NCBI RefSeq assembly: GCF_963678795.1
Contig: NZ_OY787453.1
Location: 1,488,001-1,552,000, forward strand
Direction: 5' to 3'
DNA: 64,000 nucleotides
From: an uncultured Methanoregula sp.
Lineage (GTDB): Archaea > Halobacteriota > Methanomicrobia > Methanomicrobiales > Methanospirillaceae
The translations under genes and the position numbers were made by a program. Below the pieces are notes generated by a model that did not search any database, was not told the origin of the DNA, and saw nothing but the letters and a program-made list of their open reading frames with translations. How positions within the stretch are numbered: position 1 is the stretch's first letter; each line of letters opens with the position of its first letter. Positions 10,301 through 18,268 of the stretch are shown in pieces.

Positions 10301-10867
10301 GGTTACCTCAGCCTGGCCCGTGAATCGGCGGTAGATCCGAAGATGGCGAAATATCTCGAAAAACTGGAAACTGCCAAGGACAATGTCGTCAGCCAGATCG
10401 AGTTCACGAGAATTTACCAGGACCTGGGTACCATGGCCCCCATCTGGCAGGATCTCGGGCGACTGATGGAAAAACTCCCGGCTTCACCCGGCCTGACCCT
10501 CCAGGCCGAATGCAAGGATGTCATCGTGTACGCTGACCCGATTCTCGAAAAAGTCTTTTTCAATCTTCTTGATAACAGCGTCCGGCACGGGAAACATGTA
10601 ACACTCGTCCGGGTATCGGCACATGAATCTCCTGACGGTCTCATTATCGCGTGGGAAGATGACGGGACAGGCATTCCGGAGAATGAGAAAGAGCGGATAT
10701 TTATCAAGGGGTACGGAAAAAATACCGGGCTTGGCCTCTTCCTCTCACGGGAAATCCTCTCCATTACCGGCATGACCATAAAAGAGAGCGGCACTCCCGG
10801 GAAAGGAGCCAGTTTTGAGATTACAGTACCCGGAAATGCGTACCGGATTGATCATAACAGACCGTGA
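7382..10867 (+). CDS. Response-regulator/multi-PAS hybrid sensor histidine kinase
   Basis: A soluble 1,161-residue signalling kinase. Order: N-terminal receiver (1-120; acidic pair D7 D8, phospho-acceptor D52 in SDYQMPEG); six PAS domains (approximately 135-250, 255-375, 415-535, 540-655, 700-810, 815-940) with two coiled-coil linkers of similar sequence (ELLRKNEEI near 380 and 665); an H-box with His963 in ITRHDILNN; and a C-terminal HATPase_c domain with an N-box (NLLDNSVRHG), DDGTGIPE and GLGLFLS. No transmembrane segment is present, so it senses cytosolic cues such as redox or small ligands. The receiver at the N-terminus suggests it is itself the target of another kinase. No partner regulator is adjacent. 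Such proteins are typical of Methanomicrobia. Confidence 0.93.
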   Translation: MLVLYVDDEPSLLELVKEFLEQNGEFTIDTATSASEALELLKRKNYDAIISDYQMPEGDGITFLKEIRSAGNRIPFIIFTGRGREEVVIQALNNGADSYLQKGGDPKPLFAELAHVVQRAVLMRRTLMTLAEQEQRYHDIQNATDLIQSVNPEGHFLFVNKKWTDTLGYSEKELENLTIFDIIHEDSRQHCMEIFPRVVHGEDVGIIEAVFRARDGTKVFIEGMATCQISDGKPLYTRGIFKDVTEKKKTESALIESEARYRNVVEDQTELISRCRPDWTHVFVNNAYCRYFSTSREEIIGRRIFPEIPPEDLSKIHEHFASLTRQQPVARISHRIFLPGGEVRWQEWTNRAIFDDSGTLIEYQSVGRDITDLKMAEQELLRKNEEIHAAYEQISAAEEELRGQYMELVSSEKRIRDSEEKYRTLFNNTSDEVYTHELQSDGMPGNFLEVNDIMCSKLGYSREELLGMTVRDIVSDSHKKMMGEIKEHFSETDVSTFYGEHKRKDGSVFPVEITIRRIRLSGKKIVLAAARDITDRRAAEEALREQEVMFRVIFDNSPYPISINNIPDGKFLAVNAAFLRSSGFSTAEILGKNPYELGLLSLIDYGRLGSHLVVKGKIENMPMVLTGKGGKRVHVLFSTLPVTINDHAAILTVTAEITKLKRVEEELLRKNEEINTAYQELKTTEDELRQNYDELSKKEQALKAGREEYRAMYNDNPIMLFTMNTDGIIISVNQFGAASLGYTIEELKGRPVLDVFYPDDRPAVTNQFRICLQSPGEIFSWQFRKIRKDNSLLWVDERARAVPGPDGTLTVLVVCQDITDQKRVQDELVLLKISVDAAYDEVFWLDFAGNILYANDAACRNTGYSWEEFRHMKIFALDPDYNPEIYEKAVSDLRANKSRFFTTRHRCKNGSLLDVEIMSVYVNKDNREYSFSFVRDITERKRTEQTLEVTNRKLSLLNSITRHDILNNITVLAGYLSLARESAVDPKMAKYLEKLETAKDNVVSQIEFTRIYQDLGTMAPIWQDLGRLMEKLPASPGLTLQAECKDVIVYADPILEKVFFNLLDNSVRHGKHVTLVRVSAHESPDGLIIAWEDDGTGIPENEKERIFIKGYGKNTGLGLFLSREILSITGMTIKESGTPGKGASFEITVPGNAYRIDHNRP

Positions 10868-11282
10868 AAAGCCGGCTGAGCCTGTTGCAGATCCTGGCCA
10901 GTATACCTGACTGGATTTCCGGACTGCCTCACAGTCTCCTCCTGTACCAGCCGAAGAACAGAATTACCTCCAGGAGAACAATCACGATACCGATCAGGGC
11001 CGTGTTATGTCGGATGAGATCAATAAGCCAGCTGAACATACTGACATTCGTTATCATGGCCGGTTTGGATGCAGGAAGTTATGCTGCACGCTGTTGTTGA
11101 TCCGCCAGCCGTTGCAGAGTTTACTGCAGCAGATGCAGGGAAGAGTACAACGAGCAGCGTGATAATGCAAAGACAAACCAAAAAATCGACCGTGAAGGCT
11201 GGTACTGCAGCTGCATTCTTTTGCATTATTTCATTCGGAAGATTGATACCCTGATCCGGTAAAACCAGAGAAGAGGCCCATC
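10868..11282. other. Gap with only weak small frames
   Basis: Between the histidine kinase and the ferredoxin-like gene. Apart from the possible 42-aa membrane protein on the minus strand, a plus frame overlapping the kinase stop lacks protein-like composition. No clear regulatory structure seen. Confidence 0.4.
10929..11057 (-). CDS. Possible 42-aa single-pass membrane protein
   Basis: An ATG-initiated frame encodes 42 residues with a single hydrophobic helix (about 20-36) followed by WYRRRL, a positive-inside tail giving a well-formed topology. It runs opposite to the flanking genes in a 415-bp gap. There is no strong ribosome-binding site, and an overlapping minus frame (to 11226) also starts with a hydrophobic stretch, so the real start or frame is uncertain. 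No family is recognised. It may be one of several tiny membrane proteins in this window. Confidence 0.35.
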   Translation of the reverse strand: MITNVSMFSWLIDLIRHNTALIGIVIVLLEVILFFGWYRRRL

Positions 11283-12191
11283 ATGAAACGTAAGATCATC
11301 AGTATAGATGAGACAAAATGCAACGGGTGCGGCCAGTGCATCCCGGACTGCCCGGAGGGAGCACTCCAGATTATTGACGGCAAAGCCCGGCTCGTGAGCG
11401 ACCTTTTCTGCGATGGTCTCGGTGCCTGCATCGGCACCTGCCCGGAAGGTGCGATATCCGTAATCGAGCGGGATGCGGTTCCCTACGACGAGTACGCAGT
11501 GATGGAAACCATCATAAAACAGGGAACTCCCGTTATCAGAGCGCATCTCGAACACCTTGCCGGCCACGGGCAAAGCGCGTTCTATAACCAGGCCATCGAA
11601 TTCCTGATCGAGAGAAGCATACCCGTACCCGACCATATGCCGCCGGAGCAAAAGGTAAGATCTGTCGCGTCCTGCAATACTCAGGCCGGCAGGATGGGAG
11701 AAGGGGTCTGCCATGCCGGGCCCCATGAACCCCGCCCGTTCGCTGCCTGCCCGGGATCTGCGGCCCGGAGCATCCCGCGGGAGCGCGGCATGGGGCTACG
11801 CCAGCCATCTGGCGACATGACGACATCAGAACTCCGGCAGTGGCCCATCCAGCTGGCGCTCTTAAACCCGCAGGCCCCATATTTCGATAACGCCGACCTG
11901 CTCATATCTGCCGACTGTGTGCCGTTTTCGTATGCAAATTTCCATGCAGAGTTCCTGAAGGGCAGGATCCTCATCATGTTCTGCCCGAAACTCGATCCAG
12001 ATATTGAGGGATATATCGACAAACTCACCACAATTTTCAGTAGCCACACAATCCGGTCGATCACGCTTCTCCACATGGAAGTTCCCTGTTGTAGCGGAGT
12101 GCGGTACGTGGTGGACAAGGCGCTGGCAAAAGCAGGGATCACGATCCCGGTTGACGAGAGGACGATAACGATTGACGGTAGCGTCAGGTAA
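11283..12191 (+). CDS. Ferredoxin-domain iron-sulfur protein
   Basis: A 302-residue cytosolic protein. Its N-terminus has one complete 4Fe-4S motif, CNGCGQCIPDCPEGA (14-28). A second has C-x5-C-x3-CP (CDGLGACIGTCPEGAI, about 43-58), where the second cysteine is Leu, so only three ligands of that cluster are present. The C-terminal half contains DCVPFSY, MFCPKLD and HMEVPCCSG, further Cys-containing motifs typical of a family of archaeal/clostridial ferredoxin-like proteins of unknown role, probably redox. Between about 120 and 185 is a low-complexity linker rich in Pro, Gly and Arg. It stands alone between the histidine kinase and the pilins. Function beyond electron transfer is not assignable. 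Confidence 0.8.
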   Translation: MKRKIISIDETKCNGCGQCIPDCPEGALQIIDGKARLVSDLFCDGLGACIGTCPEGAISVIERDAVPYDEYAVMETIIKQGTPVIRAHLEHLAGHGQSAFYNQAIEFLIERSIPVPDHMPPEQKVRSVASCNTQAGRMGEGVCHAGPHEPRPFAACPGSAARSIPRERGMGLRQPSGDMTTSELRQWPIQLALLNPQAPYFDNADLLISADCVPFSYANFHAEFLKGRILIMFCPKLDPDIEGYIDKLTTIFSSHTIRSITLLHMEVPCCSGVRYVVDKALAKAGITIPVDERTITIDGSVR

Positions 12192-12586
12192 TCAGAGACC
12201 TGCTATTCATAACAGACAGATATCCGGGACGGTCATATTTTCGGGCCCGGAGAATTCCCGCATTTCCCCGGGTATTTCCCGTCATTGACATCGCGGACAC
12301 GGCACGGGGGAATCATTCCGTTTCCCGCTGGAAAAAATACCATTACTATTCCGGTTATTAAACATCCGGTCGGATCCGGAATATCCCTTATCGTTCAACA
12401 TGGGAAAATTTCCACCGGTTTTTTATAACGGTGTGCATTCTGATATTATGGAGAATATTGCTGACTGCAGTATTATGGTTCCGGTGGAATGCGGCAACGG
12501 TTCAAATATGAGTGGATCGGTATATCAATATATCAAAGGGTACCGGTTCACGGAAATCACAATCCAGGAACCGGAAAGGAAGTATC
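12192..12586. other. Intergenic region upstream of the first pilin
   Basis: About 395 bp without a supported gene. A plus frame at 12400-12609 overlaps the pilin start and is not protein-like. The last bases (GGAAAGGA, 12574-12581) are the pilin ribosome-binding site. Confidence 0.45.
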
Positions 12587-12994
12587 ATGTTTCCCGAAAA
12601 ACAAACTGACCGCGGATCTGCCGAAATGATAGGGATGCTTCTCCTTGTCTCTGTTATTGCTTGCGGCATTGGCATGATTGCCGTAATATTCTCTTCCCAG
12701 ACCCTGCCGCAGCAGATCCCTGCCGTAAATCTCAGGTTCAGCTCGGCTGAAAATTATCTCACGATTTACCACATGGGGGGTGATACCATTCCCGAAGGAA
12801 AGTACCTTGTCCGGATCAATAACAAGGATATTTCATCGGGTCAACTGATCAAATCACCAACGTCCTCCGGCAACTGGGCACCGGGAGAAACAGTCACCAT
12901 CGCACAGCCAGGACTTTCGCCGTCATCCTATATCCAGGTCATTTACCTGAATGGCGACACACAGCAGGTTCTTGCAACGAACAGCACAGCATAA
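12587..12994 (+). CDS. Type IV pilin-like (class III signal peptide) protein
   Basis: A 135-residue secreted structural or adhesion protein. The N-terminus has a short charged leader (MFPEKQTDRG) followed by SAEMIGMLLLVSVIACGIGMIAVIF, split here as a Ser-Ala-Glu processing region and one hydrophobic helix, the layout of archaeal type IV pilin precursors cleaved by an EppA/FlaK-type peptidase. I chose ATG 12587 because GGAAAGGA lies 6 bp upstream and an upstream GTG extension has no leader character. It shares the SQT-PxQxIP-N segment with the third pilin downstream (SQTLPQQIPAVN versus SQTPAQEIPNVN), showing they are paralogues. Surface location is inferred. Confidence 0.8.
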   Translation: MFPEKQTDRGSAEMIGMLLLVSVIACGIGMIAVIFSSQTLPQQIPAVNLRFSSAENYLTIYHMGGDTIPEGKYLVRINNKDISSGQLIKSPTSSGNWAPGETVTIAQPGLSPSSYIQVIYLNGDTQQVLATNSTA

Positions 12995-13124
12995 CTGTCC
13001 TGTTGCCCCGTTCTACCCGTAACCGGGGAATATCTTCCCGGGCTTGCGACCTGACCTGTATACCTCCAGTGATTTACGTAATCTGTCGAATACGGATCGG
13101 TTCCGGTTTGTAGTAAACCACATG

Positions 13125-13134
13125 TTTAATAAAT
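13125..13134 (+). promoter_or_regulatory. TATA box of the pilin operon
   Basis: TTTAATAAAT lies 25-34 bp before the ATG of the 313-aa pilin, the spacing expected for a leaderless archaeal transcript. Confidence 0.5.
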
Positions 13135-13158
13135 AAGCCAAATCCGATTATAACTAAC

Positions 13159-14100
13159 ATGAGAGCTTCAGCTGAACGGAAACGCCGGGACCAGGCATTG
13201 TCTGAGGTAGTCGGATTTGTCCTGCTCCTTGCCGTCGTGGTCTCCGCGTTATCCATCTGGATGACTTATGTTGTCCCTGCCAATGGCCGGGAAGCAGAGA
13301 TCACCCAGATGAATGCCGTCAAGGACGGGTTCACGGATTACAAGTTCAGCCTTGACTCACTCTGGACAAACAACCAGACCGGCGTAACGCTCTCCACAAA
13401 CTTCAATCTCGGCACTCCCGGCAGTAACACGCAGGCGGGGGGTCCTTTCATGTTTACCAAACCCATTGCATCATCAGCCTCCCTTTCCGTCCAGGATCCC
13501 GGGGATACGCTGATGATCAACAGCAGTTCTGCCACAACGGATATGGTGATGAACATGGGCACGGTGGAGTACCAGTCCATGAATAATTACTGGATCCAGG
13601 AGTCATACGTTTACGAAACGGGAGGGGTATTCCTCCAGCAGGATGAAGGCTCTGTCTGCCGCATCTCCCCACCGTTCTCTATTGTCAGGGCAAACAACGG
13701 AACAGCGGACGTAGCGTACGTGAACCTTGTCCCAATACGGGTACTGGCCGGGGGTTCAGTCTCGGGCAATGGCCCGGTCCGGATTGATTCCATGATGCAG
13801 ACCGTATCGCAAAAAGCAACTCTCCAGCCCAACTACTGGGTGAATATCTCGTTCAATATGTCCGATAAACAGTCAGCACTCATGATGATGAATATGCTCA
13901 ACGAGACCCGGATACGCGGCAACATAACGGAAAGTTCATGGTATAAGTGCGGGGTCTCTGAGAATCCCGTGACCAAACGCGGTACCGCATTTATGCGGAT
14001 CGAAGGCCCCCTTGGATCAACAAATCCTGATGTTTACCTGACCCTGAGGACCGTAGATTATGTTGTTACCCTCAATAACATTGCTTCGGTAATATCATGA
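13159..14100 (+). CDS. Large type IV pilin-like protein (DUF1628-type N-terminus)
   Basis: A 313-residue secreted protein. A basic leader (residues 1-14, RKRRDQA) is followed by LSEVVGFVLLLAVVV, the archaeal pilin processing and assembly helix (15-40). The remainder is a beta-rich extracellular domain with many Ser/Thr/Asn and several NxS/T sequons. Its start is leaderless, just after a TATA box. Its stop overlaps the next pilin start (ATGA), so the two are co-translated and probably form part of one surface structure. Cleaved N-terminal helices would pack into the filament core. It may alternatively be a membrane-anchored adhesin rather than a major pilin. Confidence 0.85.
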   Translation: MRASAERKRRDQALSEVVGFVLLLAVVVSALSIWMTYVVPANGREAEITQMNAVKDGFTDYKFSLDSLWTNNQTGVTLSTNFNLGTPGSNTQAGGPFMFTKPIASSASLSVQDPGDTLMINSSSATTDMVMNMGTVEYQSMNNYWIQESYVYETGGVFLQQDEGSVCRISPPFSIVRANNGTADVAYVNLVPIRVLAGGSVSGNGPVRIDSMMQTVSQKATLQPNYWVNISFNMSDKQSALMMMNMLNETRIRGNITESSWYKCGVSENPVTKRGTAFMRIEGPLGSTNPDVYLTLRTVDYVVTLNNIASVIS

Positions 14101-15302
14101 AGGAACAAAGAACAGCCACGCAGGGGAACCCGGCACTACCCGGGCAGGATGGCACATCAGGAGTATCTGAAGTGGTCGGTGCGATCCTTCTGGTTGCGGT
14201 TGTGGTAATTATGGTTGGAATTATCGCGGTTTACTTTAACTCGCAGACGCCGGCCCAGGAGATCCCCAATGTCAACTTCATGATCGGCATAAACAACCAG
14301 AATCCCCCTACCCTTTTCCTTACCCACAATGGAGGGAACACACTGACGGACGGCACGTTTTCGGTCTATGTTGACGGGGTGCTGAAATCATACACCATTC
14401 AGGACGGCGGCACCACGTGGTCGATCGGGAAAAGCCTGGTAATACCCCTCCCCTCCGGGGCAGCTCCGCAAAATATCGCCCTCGTGTATAATACATCTGC
14501 AACAGGAACCACGGTAATTGGATCTGCAGCTGCCAACCTGTCGGCACCGCTCGGCCATATCCCGGTATATAATCTTCAGTTCCCGACCCCGACCCCGACA
14601 CCGAGTTCAGAAGGTTATATAATAAATTCCGCTGGCAGTATCATGAATTCCAGTTATTTTATCCCGGCGATCCAGCAGAACCTGACAAATAACCGCATCT
14701 CGTTTTATAAATCCGGCATTCCCGGAAAAGGAAACGGAGCACTGGGGTTATCCTGTCACGGTATGTGTTATGATAACACCAGATGGACACGTAATTTCAC
14801 GTTTATGGTCACTGATACCACGGATTCCTCATACATCACCTATAATACACCCGGGAGTCCGTTAACTTACTCGCTGGATTATGGGGACATTGTGACCATA
14901 TCTTTCAGCTCGAGTGATGTGAGTTATGTAACAGCTTTTGGCATTGCTCCCCAGATCTGGGAATTTGCCGCAGCACCGGCTGGCGTGCAAATCAAGTTTG
15001 CTAATGGGACCGTAAGAACAACAGCGAAAAATACCGAACTTGTCCATACCTATGTTGCAAAATATTCAATGGTGGAATCCACACTCGTAATTGATGACTG
15101 GGGAAATTCAGATACCTCGCTGATGGTTAACCAAACCCAAAGGATCCTTGGATTATCATCTACAGATATCGGGCTGGTTAATATCGAGCCGGTACCGGTC
15201 GGCTTGTTCGTGATCCATATTGATACCAGCAATAATAATGTCTATTTTGTCGGCACAGCGGATGGGATTTATTACAACAATGTTCGCCAGACATTCCTCT
15301 AA
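14097..15302 (+). CDS. Type IV pilin-like surface protein
   Basis: A 401-residue secreted protein. After a hydrophilic 26-residue leader comes SEVVGAILLVAVVVIM, a class III signal and helix (about 24-48), then SQTPAQEIPNVNFM as in the 135-aa pilin upstream. A threonine/proline spacer (TPTPTPSS, about 163-170) separates a pilin-like domain (50-160) from a second beta-rich domain (175-400) that may be adhesive. It overlaps the preceding pilin gene by 4 bp. The unusual length for a pilin suggests a tip or adhesin subunit. Secretion is inferred from the signal, function from family. Confidence 0.83.
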   Translation: MKEQRTATQGNPALPGQDGTSGVSEVVGAILLVAVVVIMVGIIAVYFNSQTPAQEIPNVNFMIGINNQNPPTLFLTHNGGNTLTDGTFSVYVDGVLKSYTIQDGGTTWSIGKSLVIPLPSGAAPQNIALVYNTSATGTTVIGSAAANLSAPLGHIPVYNLQFPTPTPTPSSEGYIINSAGSIMNSSYFIPAIQQNLTNNRISFYKSGIPGKGNGALGLSCHGMCYDNTRWTRNFTFMVTDTTDSSYITYNTPGSPLTYSLDYGDIVTISFSSSDVSYVTAFGIAPQIWEFAAAPAGVQIKFANGTVRTTAKNTELVHTYVAKYSMVESTLVIDDWGNSDTSLMVNQTQRILGLSSTDIGLVNIEPVPVGLFVIHIDTSNNNVYFVGTADGIYYNNVRQTFL

Positions 15303-15306
15303 AACT

Positions 15307-15313
15307 CTTTTTT
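15307..15313 (+). terminator. Oligo-T terminator after the pilin operon
   Basis: Seven T residues 5-11 bp after the pilin stop, a typical archaeal termination signal. Confidence 0.4.
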
Positions 15314-15351
15314 GCACCTGTCATTGCTTTCAGTTCTTGTTGATAAAAAAT

Positions 15352-15535
15352 TCTGCTCTGTAGAAAACATTGATCACATTACTCGATGACCTCCCTCTTG
15401 CGCCACCAGTCCCTCCCATGGGGACGGGGCGCAGTGCAATGATACGTATGTAGTTGCAGGTAATTCGGTGTCATCGCAACCGGGGGCGAAGCCCCGAGAG
15501 CGTCAGAGTTTGTTATGTGTTTTCAATAGAGCAGA
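15352..15535. mobile_element. 184-bp MITE-like element sharing IS ends
   Basis: Bounded by inverted repeats: TCTGCTCTGTAGAAA at 15352-15366 and its imperfect complement at 15521-15535 (13 of 15 match). The left repeat is identical to the right terminal repeat of the complete IS at 27105-28114. No transposase lies between. The interior contains a GC-rich hairpin (15481-15496). It looks like a non-autonomous derivative mobilised by that IS family. No clear target duplication is visible. Confidence 0.6.
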
Positions 15536-16314
15536 GAAGCTGACCGTTTTTCATAGATCTCCCAACCCCCCCTGGATCCCCCCTCCGGTTCAAAATCCCA
15601 ACCTCCAGTACGATCAGAAGGGACTTTTCGCATCCAATTGATACTAATTAGACATTTTTATGTATTCGGCGTAAGAAAACTAATCCGGGCCATTTACGCA
15701 GAGGAAAATAACCTCATAGCACCGTTTTTCCCCAATTCGATTCATTTTCGGATGCCCGAAAACGAGGGCCCGGATAAAGCCCGTTATACGGGCCCCGTTT
15801 GCCAATCCGGGCATTTTACGAAATGTCGATCCTTACCTGTCCTGACCCTTCTCCATGGGGTTTTCTCCGACGGAGGACAAGACATCCGACTTGCAGGATG
15901 AGATACCTAAAGGAGCTCATGGTATGGTAATAACCGACAGCGGGTGTGGGAAAATTCTAAAATTTTTGCTCTGTAGAAAATCCAATACCTGCTGCAAGTA
16001 TCTGAAAAAAATAGGTACATGACTTCTGCATTAGAACATCAGTACGAATGAAAGCGTTCACTGCACTACGGTTTAGAGAGTACCTGCCGGGCAGTATTTC
16101 CGATTGTTGCATTTTTCCAGTTCGGCTGTAAGCAAGTCTTATCACCATGCGTTTTCCAGAATCCAGTTCAATCAATGTTTTAACTTTCCGGTGATATCAT
16201 CGGAATTGTCCGGCATATATATCACGGGATTTATGCGTGCAATATATAGACTCCATGAGGTGAGTAGTGTCTCGACAACCTGCACAGCAGTTGTCAGATG
16301 CAAGGATTGATAGT
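15536..16314. other. Gene-poor stretch with a solo IS end
   Basis: About 780 bp without a supported gene. A plus frame at 15638-15901 lacks a ribosome-binding site and family features. A TTTGCTCTGTAGAAA at 15965-15979 matches the left terminal repeat of the IS exactly, without a partner, suggesting decayed insertions here. Confidence 0.5.
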
Positions 16315-17004
16315 ATGAAACAGATCGGGAATTCGATTACGGTCATTGCAGTGCTGGTATGTGCAGCAGTACTGCTTGTACCCATTGCACAGGCACAGGA
16401 ATCCGGTGCCGGAACATTCCAGGGCCCGGGCGGATCCGGAGGGAGACAGATGGGCCAGATGCATGCATCGCCGTCCGGAAATGGCGGGAACACCAATGCA
16501 CCCGGTGGCTCCGGTAATGCAGGTACCGGTAACACCGGGTCCGGCCGAGCACCATCCACCGGGGGATCCGGCAATAGCCAGGGAAGCGGTACCATGTCTC
16601 CACCATCCGGCGGATTCGGTAACATGACTGCCCCGGGCAATGACCAGGGAAGCGGTACCATGTCTCCACCGCCCGGCGGATTCGGTAACATGACTGCCCC
16701 GGACAATGACCAGGGAAGCGGTACCATGTCTCCACCACCCGGCGGATTCGGTAACATGACTGCCCCGGGCAATGACCAGGGAAGCGGGCAGGGTTTTGGC
16801 AATATGACGCATTCCACCCCTCCGGCCGGAGGGATTGGTAACAGCACAGCCCCGTCCGGTGGAAACCCGCCTGGGCAGGCCGGCAATAACCCCGCCCAGC
16901 AATCCGGTAGCCCCTCTCTGTCGACATCAAAGCAGCAGGTAAAAGAGGATGTTGTTGCTGATCTCATCAGCAAACTCCAGGCATTGTTATCGGCAAGACT
17001 TTGA
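16315..17004 (+). CDS. Secreted Gly/Pro/Asn-rich tandem-repeat protein
   Basis: A 229-residue low-complexity exported protein. An N-terminal signal peptide (residues 1-28, hydrophobic core ITVIAVLVCAAVLLVP, AQA cleavage site) is followed by a Gly-rich region and tandem 22-residue repeats, QGSGTMSPPPGGFGNMTAP plus three residues, encoded by 66-bp near-identical units from about 16576 to 16790. Each repeat carries the sequon NMT, a potential N-glycosylation site. The C-terminal 35 residues are helical and charged. I chose ATG 16315 because it starts the signal peptide and follows AAGGATTG. No family is recognised; a cell-envelope or extracellular-matrix role is inferred. Repeat number is likely variable between strains. 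Confidence 0.75.
   Translation: MKQIGNSITVIAVLVCAAVLLVPIAQAQESGAGTFQGPGGSGGRQMGQMHASPSGNGGNTNAPGGSGNAGTGNTGSGRAPSTGGSGNSQGSGTMSPPSGGFGNMTAPGNDQGSGTMSPPPGGFGNMTAPDNDQGSGTMSPPPGGFGNMTAPGNDQGSGQGFGNMTHSTPPAGGIGNSTAPSGGNPPGQAGNNPAQQSGSPSLSTSKQQVKEDVVADLISKLQALLSARL
16576..16790 (+). repeat. 66-bp in-frame tandem repeat (3+ copies)
   Basis: Units begin near 16576, 16642, 16708 and (partial) 16774, differing by a few bases. Each encodes 22 residues of the secreted protein at 16315-17004. Confidence 0.85.
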
Positions 17005-17189
17005 TACTGCCCGGTAGCTGCCGGGAAATAGTATCCTCCCTTTTTGAAATAACTCTCCTTATCATCAGTGGTCCCCTGGCTTTTTTTAACCGGATCCGGA
17101 AACAATCCCGCATGAGCTCCCGTATAATCTCCCGTGCATCATATTTCCTTATCATTACCTTTATCATCTTCATCTCCGAATGGCACAAT

Positions 17190-18059
17190 ATGTCACAGTC
17201 ACGTGCGGTGGCACAGACATTTTCTGCTCTCGAAACTCTTGAAGGGGCCGGTGTCCGACTACGGAGGGTGTTCGGTTATTCCCAGGTACCACTTTTTGAC
17301 CCGTTCTTAATGCTTGACGATTTCCGGGCAGAACGGCCGGGAGATTACATTAACGGGTTTCCCTGGCACCCTCACCGCGGGATCGAGACGGTGACATACA
17401 TGCTGGAAGGCCGGGTTGAACATGGCGACAGCATGGGTCACAAAGGTGACGTAAACGCCGGGGGGATCCAGTGGATGACTGCCGGTTCCGGCATCATCCA
17501 CCAGGAGATGCCAAAACCGGTCAACGGACGCATGGGCGGGTTCCAGCTCTGGGTCAACCTGCCAAAAAGCCACAAGATGATGGCTCCGCGGTACCAGGAG
17601 ATCAGTGCTGAAAAGATCCCTGTCGTTGCCGTGAAGGAGAATGTTTCAGTCCGGGTAATCTGCGGAACCATTGCCGGTATCTCCGGGCCGGTGCGGAATA
17701 TTGTCGCAGACCCGGAATATCTTGATATATCCCTTGGACCCGGCGTGGAGTTTACTTATCCGGTAAGGCCCGGCTACATGGCTGCAGCGTACGTAACCGG
17801 AGGCAGCGGGAAATTTGACGCCGCAGGTACTGATGAACTGGAGAACCGGACTATTGCCCTGTTCGAAAGCAGGGGTACATCGGTCATGATCACGGCAGGG
17901 AGACGGGGCGTAAAGTTCCTATACTTTTCCGGTAAGCCGATCCGCGAACCGGTTGCATGGGGAGGTCCTATCGTGATGAACACCGAGGCTGAGCTGCAGC
18001 AGGCATTCGATGAGTACCAGAACGGGACGTTCATCCGGAAGAATGGTGAAGTATCATGA
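17190..18059 (+). CDS. Pirin family protein
   Basis: A 289-residue bicupin. The N-terminal cupin includes FDPFLMLDDF, FPWHPHRGIETVTYMLEG and HGDSMGH, giving the conserved metal-binding His-x-His and further His/Glu ligands; MTAGSGIIHQEMP follows. The C-terminal cupin domain extends to about 270. Pirins bind a metal and may act as quercetinase-like dioxygenases or redox-responsive regulators; the archaeal role is unknown. An upstream extension to 17001 exists, but ATG 17190 gives the family's usual N-terminus. The stop overlaps the DUF2180 gene by 4 bp, forming a pirin-DUF2180-aquaporin operon. Confidence 0.88.
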   Translation: MSQSRAVAQTFSALETLEGAGVRLRRVFGYSQVPLFDPFLMLDDFRAERPGDYINGFPWHPHRGIETVTYMLEGRVEHGDSMGHKGDVNAGGIQWMTAGSGIIHQEMPKPVNGRMGGFQLWVNLPKSHKMMAPRYQEISAEKIPVVAVKENVSVRVICGTIAGISGPVRNIVADPEYLDISLGPGVEFTYPVRPGYMAAAYVTGGSGKFDAAGTDELENRTIALFESRGTSVMITAGRRGVKFLYFSGKPIREPVAWGGPIVMNTEAELQQAFDEYQNGTFIRKNGEVS

Positions 18060-18268
18060 AATGTTACATCTGTGCAAAGGAAGGAAACGAGAGTGACGCT
18101 GTCGCAGTCTGTATTGCCTGCGGTATGGGAACCTGCATGAAGCACACGTTCCGCAAGAATATCGATATCTGGAAGGGCGACTACCCGCTCCCTTCAAGGA
18201 AACTGCCAAACAAGATGCCGCGGATGCTCTGTCCTGACTGCAATGCCGCGTTCGGGGATGATAAGTGA
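18056..18268 (+). CDS. DUF2180 small zinc-ribbon-like protein
   Basis: A 70-residue Cys-rich protein with C3-x2-C6, CIACGMGTCMKH and CPDC motifs, compatible with binding one or two zinc ions. It fits the archaeal DUF2180 family, found mostly in methanogens, function unknown. It overlaps the pirin stop by 4 bp, and its own stop overlaps the aquaporin ATG by one base (TGATG), so translation of all three is coupled. Confidence 0.8.
   Translation: MKCYICAKEGNESDAVAVCIACGMGTCMKHTFRKNIDIWKGDYPLPSRKLPNKMPRMLCPDCNAAFGDDK

Noticed and set aside
15352..15535. Considered as a tRNA or structured ncRNA because of hairpins
   Set aside because: No cloverleaf or T-loop (GGTTCAAATC-like) pattern; the terminal inverted repeats explain it better as a MITE.
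15638..15901. 87-codon plus frame in the gap after the pilins
   Set aside because: No ribosome-binding site, no domain or signal, mixed composition; lies in a region of decayed insertions.
16576..16790. Considered as a CRISPR array
   Set aside because: The 66-bp units are contiguous, in frame and without unique spacers; they are coding repeats.
16197..17105. 302-codon minus frame rich in Pro
   Set aside because: Antisense shadow of the Gly/Pro tandem-repeat gene, whose signal peptide and RBS support the plus strand.
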